A program made the translations under genes and the position numbers. 64,000 nt of DNA from the NCBI RefSeq assembly GCF_016907275.1, contig NZ_JAFBBP010000001.1:6996001-7060000 (forward strand). Direction: 5' to 3'. The notes beneath the pieces were generated by a model. The model was not told the DNA's origin, did no database searches, and saw only the letters and a list, made by a program, of their open reading frames with translations. Origin of the DNA: Micromonospora luteifusca (lineage in GTDB: Bacteria; Actinomycetota; Actinomycetes; Mycobacteriales; Micromonosporaceae). This document shows, one piece after another, positions 25,274-33,585 of this stretch. The number at the start of each line of letters is the position of its first letter. Positions within the stretch are counted from its first letter, which is position 1.

Positions 25274-25924
25274 GTGGGCAACGATCGAACGGTGGTGCGA
25301 GTCCTGCTGGACCGGCGTGGCCGCACGTACGCGGAGGAGGCCGGCATCCGGCTCTCCGACCGCCCCGGGCCGCTCTACCAGTTGTTGGTGCTGGCCACCC
25401 TGCTGAGCACCCGGATCCGGGCGTGCCTGGCGGTGGACGCCGCGCGGGAGCTGTTCGCCGCGGGCTACCGCACACCACAGGCGATGGAGGCGGCCACCTG
25501 GCAGGAACGCGTCGACGCGTTGGGCCGGGCCCACTACCGCCGCTACGACGAGCGGACCGCCACCATGCTCGGCACCGGCGCCCGGCTGTGCCTGGACCGC
25601 TGGCACGGTGACCTGCGCCGGCTGCACCGGGAGGCGCGGGGTGACCCGGCGGGGCTGCGTCGGCGGCTCACCGAGTTTCCCGGCATCGGCCCCACCGGGG
25701 CGGACATCTACCTGCGCGAGGCCCAGGCGGTCTGGTCGGACCTGCGCCCGTACGTCGACCGTCGGGCGCTGGCCGGGGCGAAGCGGCTGGGTCTGCCGGG
25801 CTCTCCGGACAGGTTGGCCGGCCTCGTCGAGGAACCGGACTTCGGCCGGCTCGCCTCCGCGCTGGTTCGGGTGGCGCTCGGCGAGGAGTCCGCCGGCGAG
25901 GTCACCCGCGTCGCCGCCCGTTGA
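25274..25924 (+). CDS. HhH-GPD (endonuclease III-like) protein
   Basis: A 216-residue helix-hairpin-helix DNA glycosylase-like protein. The hairpin is FPGIGPTGADIYL and the conserved Asp is in PYVDRRAL. Compared with endonuclease III, the catalytic lysine position in the hairpin (GVGRKTA) holds Thr, and the C-terminal four-Cys iron-sulfur loop is absent. It may therefore be a monofunctional glycosylase or a non-catalytic DNA-binding protein. The start is the GTG at 25274. Confidence 0.8.
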   Translation: MGNDRTVVRVLLDRRGRTYAEEAGIRLSDRPGPLYQLLVLATLLSTRIRACLAVDAARELFAAGYRTPQAMEAATWQERVDALGRAHYRRYDERTATMLGTGARLCLDRWHGDLRRLHREARGDPAGLRRRLTEFPGIGPTGADIYLREAQAVWSDLRPYVDRRALAGAKRLGLPGSPDRLAGLVEEPDFGRLASALVRVALGEESAGEVTRVAAR

Positions 25925-25929
25925 GGTGT

Positions 25930-26124
25930 CTACTTCACCGTCTTGTCCCCCGGCCGGGTCAGGTGCCACACCAGCAACGCGGCGAGCAACGCCAGGATCA
26001 CCACCCCGCCGGAGATGCCTCGGCCCTCCTCGGGGCTGCGGCCGGTGCTGCCGAAGTAGATGACCGCGAGGCCGGCCAGCACCGTGACGAACGTACGCAA
26101 CCCTCGGTCCTTCACGTCTCGCAC
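25930..26124 (-). CDS. Small membrane protein
   Basis: A 64-residue protein with two hydrophobic helices: FVTVLAGLAVIYFGSTG (about 12-28) and ISGGVVILALLAALLVWHL (about 37-56), and a basic tail. It starts at GTG 26124; the GTG at 26115 is an alternative, and no good ribosome site is visible. No family recognised. It is convergent with the HhH-GPD gene, five bases apart. Confidence 0.6.
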   Translation of the reverse strand: MRDVKDRGLRTFVTVLAGLAVIYFGSTGRSPEEGRGISGGVVILALLAALLVWHLTRPGDKTVK

Positions 26125-26186
26125 CGTAAACGGGACGCTTCCACCCGAGGCGGCATTTGGGCTTGTTGTCCCTCTTCTGGGGGAGG

Positions 26187-27464
26187 TCAGCGGTCGGGGG
26201 TGAACCCGCGCAGCCGCACCCGACGTACCGCCCGGTCGCCGACCTCCACCACCTCCAGGGTCAACCCGGGCAGCCGCACCGTCTCCCCCGGTTCGTCCGG
26301 CAGGTGCCGCAGCCGGGCCAGGACCAGCCCCGCCACGGTGGTGTAGTCCCGTGCCAACGGGAAGCTCAGTCGCACCCCCAGGTCGGGCAGGTCGTGCAGC
26401 GGGAAGTCACCGGGCACCAGCAGGGATCCGTCCGACTCCCGGGTCACCCCGCGCACGTCGCGGTCGGTCTCGTCGTACAACTCGCCGACCACCTCGGCCA
26501 ACAGGTCTTCCATGGTGACCATGCCGTCGATGCCGCCGTGCTCGTCGACCACCAGGGCCAGTTGCTGATGCTCCTGGCGGAGCTGACGCAACGCGTCGGC
26601 GACCGGCAGGGTGACCGGCAGCAGCAACGGCGACCGGACCCGCTCGCCCACCGAGGCGGAGCCGGCCTGCACCAGGTCGCGGATGTGCACCACCCCGAGC
26701 ACCTCGTCGAGGCCGCCGGGGCCGGTGACGGGGGCGCGGGACCGCCCGGCGGCGGCGAGCTGCCGCACCCCCTCGTCGGCGGTCAGGTCGGCCGGCAGTG
26801 TCGTCACCTCCCGCCGGGCCACCAGAATCTCCCGCAACGTCCGGCCGGCGATGTCGAACGCGCCGGTCAGGATCTCCCGCTGCTGGGCCGACAGGCCGCG
26901 CTGGCTGGCCAGCATCTCCCGCAGCTCCTCCTCGGTCATCTCCTGACGGTTGGCCCGCGGGTCACCGCCGGCCAACCGGACGACCGCGTCGGTGGCCCGG
27001 CTGAGCAGCCACACCGCCGGGCGGGACACGCGGGCGAGCAGGTCCAGTGGGCCGGCGCTCAGCAGCGCCCAGCGTTCTGCCCGTTGCATGGCCAACCGCT
27101 TCGGGGCCAACTCGCCGAACACCAGCGTCACGAACGTCAGCAGCACGGTCACCAACAGCACCGCGGCCGAGCGGGCCAACCCGCCGAGGAAGCTCAACGG
27201 CCCGACCAGTGGCTCGGCCAACGACACCGCGGCCGCCGCCGAGGCGAGGAACCCGGCCAGGGTGATGCCGAGCTGAATCGTGGCCAGGTACCGGTTCGGG
27301 TCGCGGGACAGCTGCACCAACCGGTCACCGGCGCGGGTCCGTCGGCCCAGCCGCCGCAGTTGCCCCTCGCGCAACGTCACCAACGCCATCTCACTGCCGG
27401 ACAGCGCGGCGTTGACCAGCACCAGCACGGCCACCAGCGCCAGCTGCCCGAGCTGACCGCCCAT
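26187..27464 (-). CDS. CorC/CNNM-type membrane protein (DUF21, CBS pair, CorC_HlyC)
   Basis: A 425-residue hemolysin-family protein. Residues 1-180 are a DUF21/CNNM membrane domain with NAALSGSEMALVTL, TIQLGITLAGFLAS and FGELAPKRLA. Residues 200-330 are a CBS pair (LGVVHIRDLV, LALVVDEHGGIDGMVTMEDL). Residues 345-420 are the CorC_HlyC domain. Members are linked to magnesium or other divalent cation efflux; no toxin role is implied by the old hemolysin name. A second DUF21 gene, often found next to it, is not present. Confidence 0.9.
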   Translation of the reverse strand: MGGQLGQLALVAVLVLVNAALSGSEMALVTLREGQLRRLGRRTRAGDRLVQLSRDPNRYLATIQLGITLAGFLASAAAAVSLAEPLVGPLSFLGGLARSAAVLLVTVLLTFVTLVFGELAPKRLAMQRAERWALLSAGPLDLLARVSRPAVWLLSRATDAVVRLAGGDPRANRQEMTEEELREMLASQRGLSAQQREILTGAFDIAGRTLREILVARREVTTLPADLTADEGVRQLAAAGRSRAPVTGPGGLDEVLGVVHIRDLVQAGSASVGERVRSPLLLPVTLPVADALRQLRQEHQQLALVVDEHGGIDGMVTMEDLLAEVVGELYDETDRDVRGVTRESDGSLLVPGDFPLHDLPDLGVRLSFPLARDYTTVAGLVLARLRHLPDEPGETVRLPGLTLEVVEVGDRAVRRVRLRGFTPDR

Positions 27465-27537
27465 CGCGCACCCCCGTCCGCCGCCTCAGGTCACTCAACC
27501 GCAGCGCGGCCGGCTCCGGGCCCGTTTCCGCCCTCGC

Positions 27538-27735
27538 TCAGTCGACCTCCAGGTCGTCCAGCGAGATGGCGTGGGTCATCAACCAGCGGGCCAGCGCCGA
27601 CATACCGAACAACCAGAGCGGCACGGATTCGGTGGGGCCGTTGGTGGCGTAGATGGCGAAGCGCAGGTCAGGGGCGCGGTACGCCTCGATCCGCCATCGG
27701 TGCTGCCGGTCCCGCCAGACCGCCGAAGGGTCCAT
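27538..27735 (-). CDS. Small conserved protein, unknown function
   Basis: A 65-residue protein (VWRDRQHRWRIEAYRAPDLR, then SVPLWLFGMSALARWLMTHA) with an alternating beta-like N-terminus and an amphipathic C-terminal helix. The ATG at 27735 lies 40 bases from the stop of the upstream membrane protein gene on the same strand. I do not recognise a domain. Confidence 0.6.
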   Translation of the reverse strand: MDPSAVWRDRQHRWRIEAYRAPDLRFAIYATNGPTESVPLWLFGMSALARWLMTHAISLDDLEVD

Positions 27736-27774
27736 GGCGTCACCGTAGGTGACCGTCGACGACCCGGGGGCCGG

Positions 27775-28524
27775 TTAGCCCGGCACCACCGTCGTCCCGA
27801 ACACGATGCGGGCAACGGACACCAGAAGGCTGATCCCGACTGCGGCAAGGATCAGCCAGCCGAACCCACGCCACCCCGAGCCACGGCCGGGCACCGGCAC
27901 CGGCGGTGGTCTCCACAGCTCCCGGTACGTCCAGGCCAGCACACCCACCCCGAACGGCAGAAGGCCGACCCAGAACCAGAACCACCGGGTGCCGACCAGC
28001 GGCGGCGCGCCACCGATCAACCGGCCCAGCCAGAGCACGGTCAGCACACCAGCGAGCAGCGCCGCGGCGTTCCCGATCCGGTGCGCGCGGCCGCTGTCCG
28101 CGGGCCCGGTGTCAGAAATGGCGGCGAGCTGGGTGTCCCGCCAGCTCGGCCCGGCACCCGCCGACGGGTCTGGCTCGGCGAGGTACGAGTCCGAGGCGGG
28201 CGGTGCACCGAAGGTGTACCGGCTCTGGCCGTTCGGCACGGTCCAGACAAGCATCCCGCCGTTCGTCGCATGCTGCGGCCGAGGCCGGCTACCCCAGTAC
28301 GAGCCGTTGTCGGCCCAGCCGGACGCCCGCTGGAAGTCCACCACCTGGCCAGTCGCGAGATCGCGGTCGAGCTGGGCCTCGGTGGACTCGCGCGGCTCGG
28401 CCCACCACGCCAGAGACGCCCACAGCACCCAGAGCAGCGGCAGCGCCCAGCGCAGCACCACCGGGACGACCTCACGCCACCGGCGGCGGGAGGCTCGTGA
28501 CCGGGTGGGGATCGCCTCGACCAT
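27775..28524 (-). CDS. Membrane protein with four predicted helices
   Basis: A 249-residue protein with hydrophobic helices near residues 24-42 (LRWALPLLWVLWASLAWWA), 155-175, 183-203 (WFWFWVGLLPFGVGVLAW) and 222-242. A soluble, extracytoplasmic region of about 110 residues lies between the first and second helix and includes GGMLVWTVPNGQSRYTFG. No named domain is recognised. I chose the ATG at 28524; more upstream starts give an arginine/serine-rich stretch without hydrophobicity. It is transcribed after the TetR gene on the same strand. Confidence 0.65.
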   Translation of the reverse strand: MVEAIPTRSRASRRRWREVVPVVLRWALPLLWVLWASLAWWAEPRESTEAQLDRDLATGQVVDFQRASGWADNGSYWGSRPRPQHATNGGMLVWTVPNGQSRYTFGAPPASDSYLAEPDPSAGAGPSWRDTQLAAISDTGPADSGRAHRIGNAAALLAGVLTVLWLGRLIGGAPPLVGTRWFWFWVGLLPFGVGVLAWTYRELWRPPPVPVPGRGSGWRGFGWLILAAVGISLLVSVARIVFGTTVVPG

Positions 28525-28594
28525 CAGCCCACCGTCGCACCTCGGCGCACTGTTGTCAGCCCCGGATCGGCCGCGACTGACGGCCGTGCGGTGG

Positions 28595-29203
28595 TCAACG
28601 GTCCGGTTGATCCTGGTCCCTCGGCACAGTGGCTCGCCGAACGCAGTCGCGCAGCAGGGCGCGGCGTTGATCATGAACGTCGTCGGGTTCCTGGTTGCTG
28701 GCCGCGTAGACGTTGCTGACCGGCGACCAGGCCATGGACATGGCGATGACCAGAGCCATGAGGTCGAACGGGTCGCCCGCACGTACCCGCCCGGCGGCCT
28801 GCGCCTCGGCGATGGCCGTCAGCTTGCGATCGTCGTAGTGCTGGTGGGTCTCGACTAGGTGCCCGGCGGGCCGGCGCTCCAGTCGCGTCCAGGTCGCGAG
28901 GCGGATGAGGTCGGGGCGGCGCAGGTATTCGTCGTAGAGGCGAACGGCCCAGTCGGCAAGATCGTCAGCGTCGATCGGCACCACGTTCGTGATGCGCTCC
29001 AGTGAGCTGAGGAAGATCGCGTCGAAGAGCCGTTCCTTGTCGCCGAAGTAGCCGTAGAGCTGCGCCTTGTTGGTGCGCGCCGCCGTCACGATGCGTTCGA
29101 TGCGCGCTCCGGCGATGCCGTGCTGGGCGAACTCCTCGGTGGCGGCGTCCAGGATGCGCTGGTAGGTCGCGGTGCCGCGCGAGGTCAGGGGCTGCTCCGG
29201 CAT
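28595..29203 (-). CDS. TetR family transcriptional regulator
   Basis: A 202-residue repressor with an N-terminal TetR helix-turn-helix: YQRILDAATEEFAQHGIAGA, then RIVTAARTNKAQLYGYFGDKERLF. The C-terminal ligand domain is of the TetR_C_33 type (RLYDEYLRRPDLIRLATW). It is divergent from an alcohol dehydrogenase gene; palindromic sites lie in the 93-base gap, so it most likely represses that gene and itself. The ligand is probably an aldehyde, quinone or related electrophile. Confidence 0.9.
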   Translation of the reverse strand: MPEQPLTSRGTATYQRILDAATEEFAQHGIAGARIERIVTAARTNKAQLYGYFGDKERLFDAIFLSSLERITNVVPIDADDLADWAVRLYDEYLRRPDLIRLATWTRLERRPAGHLVETHQHYDDRKLTAIAEAQAAGRVRAGDPFDLMALVIAMSMAWSPVSNVYAASNQEPDDVHDQRRALLRDCVRRATVPRDQDQPDR

Positions 29204-29263
29204 GCCGCCACTCTAGCAACAGAACAGTTGGTTTGCTTCTCTCCGCGACCAGCGCTACGGTCG

Positions 29264-29281
29264 ACAGACCGAACAGTCTGT
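29264..29281. promoter_or_regulatory. Probable TetR operator
   Basis: The inverted repeat ACAGAC-N6-GTCTGT lies 16-33 bases upstream of the alcohol dehydrogenase ATG and about 60 bases from the tetR start. The core GAACAGT inside it recurs at 29222-29228, near the tetR side. The size and symmetry fit a TetR-dimer site that would block the dehydrogenase promoter. Confidence 0.55.
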
Positions 29282-29296
29282 TTAAGGAATGTGTGT

Positions 29297-30337
29297 ATGC
29301 GAACGACCATCGGATGGCGGGCGAGCGGCCCGACGGCGCTGCGGCGTACGTCGCTGGAACGCCGTGACCTGCGTTCAGACGATCTGGCGGTGCGAGTCGA
29401 CTACTGCGGCGTGTGCCACACCGACCTGCACTCCCTGCGCGACCATGACCAGCATGCGAAGGCGCCTCTGGTGCCCGGTCACGAATTCACCGGTGTGGTG
29501 ACCGGGACCGGGGCCGAGGTGACTGCCTTCTCGGTCGGCGACCGCGTCGCGGTGGGCAATATCGTCGATTCCTGCGGCACCTGTGCCATGTGTCGAGCAG
29601 GACAGGAGAACTTCTGCCACTCCTTCCCGACTCTCACCTACGGCGGCACCGACCGGCGGGACGGGTCGACCACCTTGGGCGCCTTCTCCCGCGAGTACGT
29701 CGTGCGGGACCGCTTCGCCTACCCGCTCCCCTCCGGCCTCGACCCGGCCGCAGCCGCCCCGCTGATGTGCGCCGGCGTCACCGTCTGGGAACCGCTGCGT
29801 TCCCTCGGTGTGGGCTCCGGCAGTCGCGTCGCCGTGGCCGGGCTCGGCGGCCTGGGTCACCTCGCGGTCAAGATGGCCGTGGCACTCGGCGCCACCACGA
29901 CCGTCATCAGCCGCACCCAGGAGAAGCGCGACGATGCCCTCCGGCTCGGCGCACACGATCTCCTGGACTCCACCGACACCCGCCAGATGGCAGCGACACG
30001 CGACACCTTCGACGTCGTCATCGACACCATCTCCGCTTCGCACGACCTTGCCCCGTACCTGAAGGTGGTGGCGATGGACGGCACCCTCAGCCTGCTCGGA
30101 TACCTGGGCCCGGTCACCGTCGAGGCGATGGACCTGCTTGTCGGCCGCAAGAAGCTCAGCTCCGCCGGCAGCGGAGGCCGCCGTTCAACAGCCGAGATGC
30201 TCCAGTTCTGCGCCGACAACGGCATCGCCGCCGACGTCGAGGTGCTCCCGTCGGCGCAGGTGGAGACGGCACTCGACCGCCTCCGGCGAAACGACGTCCG
30301 CTACCGCTTCGTGCTCGACATGTCCGACCTGGACTGA
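29297..30337 (+). CDS. Zinc-dependent NAD(P) alcohol dehydrogenase
   Basis: A 346-residue medium-chain dehydrogenase. The catalytic zinc site is in CGVCHTDLH and GHEF, the structural zinc site in CGTCAMCRAGQENFC, and the cofactor loop in GLGGLGHLAVK. The pattern is closest to the cinnamyl/YahK-like aldehyde reductase group, which is usually NADPH-dependent. I chose the ATG at 29297, since an in-frame extension to 29120 would run over tetR. Regulation by the divergent TetR protein is likely. Confidence 0.92.
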   Translation: MRTTIGWRASGPTALRRTSLERRDLRSDDLAVRVDYCGVCHTDLHSLRDHDQHAKAPLVPGHEFTGVVTGTGAEVTAFSVGDRVAVGNIVDSCGTCAMCRAGQENFCHSFPTLTYGGTDRRDGSTTLGAFSREYVVRDRFAYPLPSGLDPAAAAPLMCAGVTVWEPLRSLGVGSGSRVAVAGLGGLGHLAVKMAVALGATTTVISRTQEKRDDALRLGAHDLLDSTDTRQMAATRDTFDVVIDTISASHDLAPYLKVVAMDGTLSLLGYLGPVTVEAMDLLVGRKKLSSAGSGGRRSTAEMLQFCADNGIAADVEVLPSAQVETALDRLRRNDVRYRFVLDMSDLD

Positions 30338-30366
30338 CAGCGGTTGACCCGGCGCGCGCTACGCCC

Positions 30367-32121
30367 TCAGGTGACGACGATGCGGGCGTCGTCGGGCAGC
30401 CGGCGGGTCGCGCCCCGCCGGTCCAGCAGCTCCAGCAGGGGCACCGCCACCCGGCGCGTGGTGTCCAACGCCTGCCGGGCCGCCGACAAGGTGAACGGCT
30501 GCGGCAGCCCGGCCAACACCCGGACCGCGTCGTCGAGCGCGTCGGGCAGCAGCACCACGTTGTCGGCCAGCCGCAGCAGGGCGCCGGCCCGCACCGCCGC
30601 GCCGATCTCCCGGGGCCCCAGACCGAGGTCGACGAGGTGGTCCGCCTCGGGGGCGCGGAACGGCCGGTCACCGTACTCGGCGCGGACCCGCCGCACGGCC
30701 CGGGCCACCGGCTCGGGCAGCGCGTCGGCGCCCGCCGCCCCGACCCGCCCGGCGTGCATTCGCAGCGGCGGCCGGACCAGCGCCTCGACCAGCACCCGGT
30801 CGGGCAGGGCCAGGCGCTGGCGCAACGCGTCCACCGGCATCCCAGGCTCCAACGGGTGGTCCCGGGCGTAGCGGGCGACCTCCTCGGTCACCTGGTCGCC
30901 GAGTCGCCGCCAGTGCGCGGGGTCGGCCAACCAGTCGCCGGCGACCGGTGCGACGTGCACCGGCACGCCCATCCGGATCAACGTGCCGGCCTGGATCAGC
31001 CGGCGGCGGCGCAGCTCACCGGCCAGATCGGGGTGACCGTCCAGTTCGGCGAGGACCTGTGCGCGGGCGACGGCGGCCCCTCGGCGGGCCAGCGGTGGCG
31101 GTGCCACGTCCAGCACCCGCACCCCGCCGGCCACGTGGTGGCGGCCCGGGTCCCGCAGCAGAGCCCGGTCGCCGACCAGCAGCGGCAGGGGGCGGGCCAG
31201 TCGCAGCCGTACGGTGTCCGGGCCGAGCGGGCGGACCCGTACCGGCACCGCCGCCGACCCGAGGTGCAGGGTGAGGGTGGCCGGCAGGTCGGCGGCCGGG
31301 TCGCCGGTGAGCCGGACGTCGACGAGATCGGTGTGGTGGAACCGGCCGGGGGTGAGCAGCGCGTCGCCGCGGCCGAGTCGGTCACGGGACGTACCGCGCA
31401 GGTTGACCGCCACCCGGGCCACCGCCGTCGCCTCCGATCGCGCCTCGCCGAGGGAGTGCAGGCCACGGACCCGGACCGGTTCGTCGGCGCCGGCCAACTC
31501 CAGCTCGTCACCCACCCGCAGACGACCGGCGCCGAGGGTGCCGGTGACGACGGTGCCACTGCCCCGCACGGTGAAACTACGGTCGACCCAGAGCCGGACC
31601 GGGTCGTGCACCGTGGGGGCCGGCAGTCGGGCGGCGAGCCGGTCCAGGGCGGTACGCAGCTCCGGCAGACCCGCGCCGGTCAGGCCGCTGACCGCGACCG
31701 CCTCCACCGTGCCGAGGCTGGTCGCGGCGATCTGGGCCTGGGCGTGGGCCGTCGCCGGTCCCGGGTCGGCCAGGTCCGAGCGGGTCACCACCAGCAGTCC
31801 GTACGCGACACCGAGCGCGTCGAGCGCGGCCAGGTGCTCGGCGGACTGCGGCATCCACCCCTCGTCGGCGGCCACCACGATCAGCGCCGCCGGCACCGGG
31901 CCGACCCCGGCGAGCATGTTCGGCACGAACCGCTCATGCCCGGGCACGTCGACGAACGCGACCGTGCCACCGGACGGCAGCGTCGTCCAGGCGAAGCCCA
32001 GGTCGATGGTCATGCCCCGGCGGCGTTCCTCGGCCCACCGGTCGGGTTCCATCCCGGTCAACGCCCGGACCAGTGTCGACTTGCCGTGGTCGACGTGCCC
32101 GGCGGTGGCGACGACGAACAC
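30367..32121 (-). CDS. selB: Selenocysteine-specific elongation factor SelB
   Basis: A 584-residue translation GTPase that carries Sec-tRNA to UGA codons marked by a SECIS hairpin. GTPase motifs: GHVDHGKST (G1), DVPGHE (G3) and TRSD in the NKxD place (G4). EF-Tu-like beta barrels follow (SFTVRGSGTVVTGTL), and the C-terminal 200 residues are the winged-helix domains that bind SECIS RNA. GTG start at 32121, three bases after the selA stop. With selC, selA and the UGA-containing fdhA it makes a self-consistent module. Confidence 0.96.
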   Translation of the reverse strand: MFVVATAGHVDHGKSTLVRALTGMEPDRWAEERRRGMTIDLGFAWTTLPSGGTVAFVDVPGHERFVPNMLAGVGPVPAALIVVAADEGWMPQSAEHLAALDALGVAYGLLVVTRSDLADPGPATAHAQAQIAATSLGTVEAVAVSGLTGAGLPELRTALDRLAARLPAPTVHDPVRLWVDRSFTVRGSGTVVTGTLGAGRLRVGDELELAGADEPVRVRGLHSLGEARSEATAVARVAVNLRGTSRDRLGRGDALLTPGRFHHTDLVDVRLTGDPAADLPATLTLHLGSAAVPVRVRPLGPDTVRLRLARPLPLLVGDRALLRDPGRHHVAGGVRVLDVAPPPLARRGAAVARAQVLAELDGHPDLAGELRRRRLIQAGTLIRMGVPVHVAPVAGDWLADPAHWRRLGDQVTEEVARYARDHPLEPGMPVDALRQRLALPDRVLVEALVRPPLRMHAGRVGAAGADALPEPVARAVRRVRAEYGDRPFRAPEADHLVDLGLGPREIGAAVRAGALLRLADNVVLLPDALDDAVRVLAGLPQPFTLSAARQALDTTRRVAVPLLELLDRRGATRRLPDDARIVVT

Positions 32122-32124
32122 GGC

Positions 32125-33429
32125 TCAGTCGTCCCCGGGCACGCGCAGCACGGCCTGTCGGACGGCCTCGTCGGCGTCGGCGGGCACACAGCGCAGGTCG
32201 AGCAGAAGCCGGCCCCGCACCACCCGACCGAGGACCGGTTGGTCGCCGGTGCGCAGCGGCGCGGCGTAGCGCTCGGGCAGGCTCAGCGCCCACGAGTCCA
32301 ACTCCACCCCGGGGGCGCCGCCGCCGCCGACCACCGCGACGGCCGGCACCACCTCCGCCTTGCGGCCGTCCGCGCCGAGCCGGTCACGCAGCCGCTCCAC
32401 CCGCTCGCGCAGGGCGGCCGGATCGGCGTGCAGGGCTGTCCGGGTGGGGGTGTCCGGTCGGTGCAGGGTGGCGGCCAGCGCGGCCAGGGTGATCTTGTCC
32501 ACGCGCAGCGCTCGGGCCAGCGGGTGTCGGCGCAGCCGGTCGATCAGGTCCGCGGCACCGAGCAGCAGCCCCGCCTGTGGGCCGCCGAGTAGCTTGTCGC
32601 CGCTGGCGGTCACCAGTGCGGCGCCGGCGCGAAGGGTGCTGGCGGCGTCCGGCTCGTCGGGCAGCAGCGGGTCGGCGGCGAGCAGGCCGGAGCCGATGTC
32701 GGCGACCACCGGCACGCCGAGGGTGGCCAGTTGCCGGACGGGTGTGGCGGAGGTGAAGCCGGTGACCTGGAAGTTCGACGGGTGCACCTTGAGCACGAAA
32801 CCGGTCTGCGGGCCGAGGGCGGCGGCGTAGTCCGCGAGCGCGGTGCGGTTGGTGGTGCCCACCTCCCGCAGTCGGGCGCCGGTGCTCTCCAACAGGTCGG
32901 GTAGGCGGAAGCCGTCGCCGATCTCGACGAGTTCGCCTCGGCTGACCACGATCTCCCGGCCGGCGGCCAACGCGGTCGCGGCCAGCACCAGCGCGGCAGC
33001 GCCGTTGTTGACCACGTGCACGGCGTCCGCGTCGGGCACGGCGGCGGCCAGCGCGTCGAGTGCGTCGCGGCCCCGCCGGGCCCGCCGGCCGGTGGTCAGG
33101 TCCAGCTCGACGTCGGTGTGCCCGGCGGCGGCCACCACCGCGGCGACCGCGGCGGGCGACAAGGGTGCCCGGCCCAGGTTCGTGTGCAGCACCACGCCGG
33201 TGGCGTTGAGCACCGCGCGAGGACCGGGCGCGGGCAACGCCGCGACCGCGGCGTCGCGTACCTCGTCGGGGTTGATCTCGCCGCGACGGGCCCGGTCCTG
33301 CGCCTGCGCGACGACCGCCTTGACCTGGTCTCGGCCCAGCGTCGCGGTGGCCGCGGCCAGCAGCGGGTCGGCGAGCAGCGTGTCGGTGCGGGGCACCCGG
33401 CGTCGCGGGTCCACCGGGCCGTCGCCCAT
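32125..33429 (-). CDS. selA: L-seryl-tRNA(Sec) selenium transferase SelA
   Basis: A 434-residue PLP enzyme that converts Ser-tRNA(Sec) to Sec-tRNA(Sec) using selenophosphate. Diagnostic segments: NATGVVLHTNLGRAPLS, KVHPSNFQVTGFT and the PLP-lysine motif SGDKLLGGPQAG. I chose the ATG at 33429 with GGAG eight bases upstream; a frame extending to 33564 would run over the tRNA-Sec gene. It lies directly between selC and selB. The selenophosphate donor enzyme gene selD is not in the window. Confidence 0.96.
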   Translation of the reverse strand: MGDGPVDPRRRVPRTDTLLADPLLAAATATLGRDQVKAVVAQAQDRARRGEINPDEVRDAAVAALPAPGPRAVLNATGVVLHTNLGRAPLSPAAVAAVVAAAGHTDVELDLTTGRRARRGRDALDALAAAVPDADAVHVVNNGAAALVLAATALAAGREIVVSRGELVEIGDGFRLPDLLESTGARLREVGTTNRTALADYAAALGPQTGFVLKVHPSNFQVTGFTSATPVRQLATLGVPVVADIGSGLLAADPLLPDEPDAASTLRAGAALVTASGDKLLGGPQAGLLLGAADLIDRLRRHPLARALRVDKITLAALAATLHRPDTPTRTALHADPAALRERVERLRDRLGADGRKAEVVPAVAVVGGGGAPGVELDSWALSLPERYAAPLRTGDQPVLGRVVRGRLLLDLRCVPADADEAVRQAVLRVPGDD

Positions 33430-33451
33430 CGCGTCATCTCCTGCAACCGTT

Positions 33452-33547
33452 TGGCGGAGACGGACGGGAATCGAACCCGCCTGGCCCGGGTCCCGGACCA
33501 CTCCGGTTTTGAAGACCGGGAGGGGCACCAGCCTCCTGAACGCCTCC
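33452..33547 (-). tRNA. selC: tRNA-Sec (anticodon UCA)
   Basis: 96 nucleotides including an encoded CCA (33454-33452). The anticodon stem CCGGT/ACCGG encloses the loop CTTCAAA with anticodon TCA at 33512-33510. It has the hallmarks of a bacterial Sec tRNA: a long variable arm of eight pairs (TGGTCCGG with CCGGGCCA, one G-U), a long D stem, and a T arm with TTCGATT. The acceptor strand GGAGGCGT pairs with CCGTCTCC except for the eighth pair (U opposite C) and one G-U. It lies 22 bases before selA. Confidence 0.95.
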
Positions 33548-33585
33548 GTCCGACATTCGATCACAACACCGGTGTGGCCGCTCAG

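Noticed and set aside
29590..32592. 1000-codon plus-strand open frame over adh, selB and selA
   Set aside because: Low-complexity Gln/Arg/Gly-rich translation crossing three clear genes; shadow of the codon bias.
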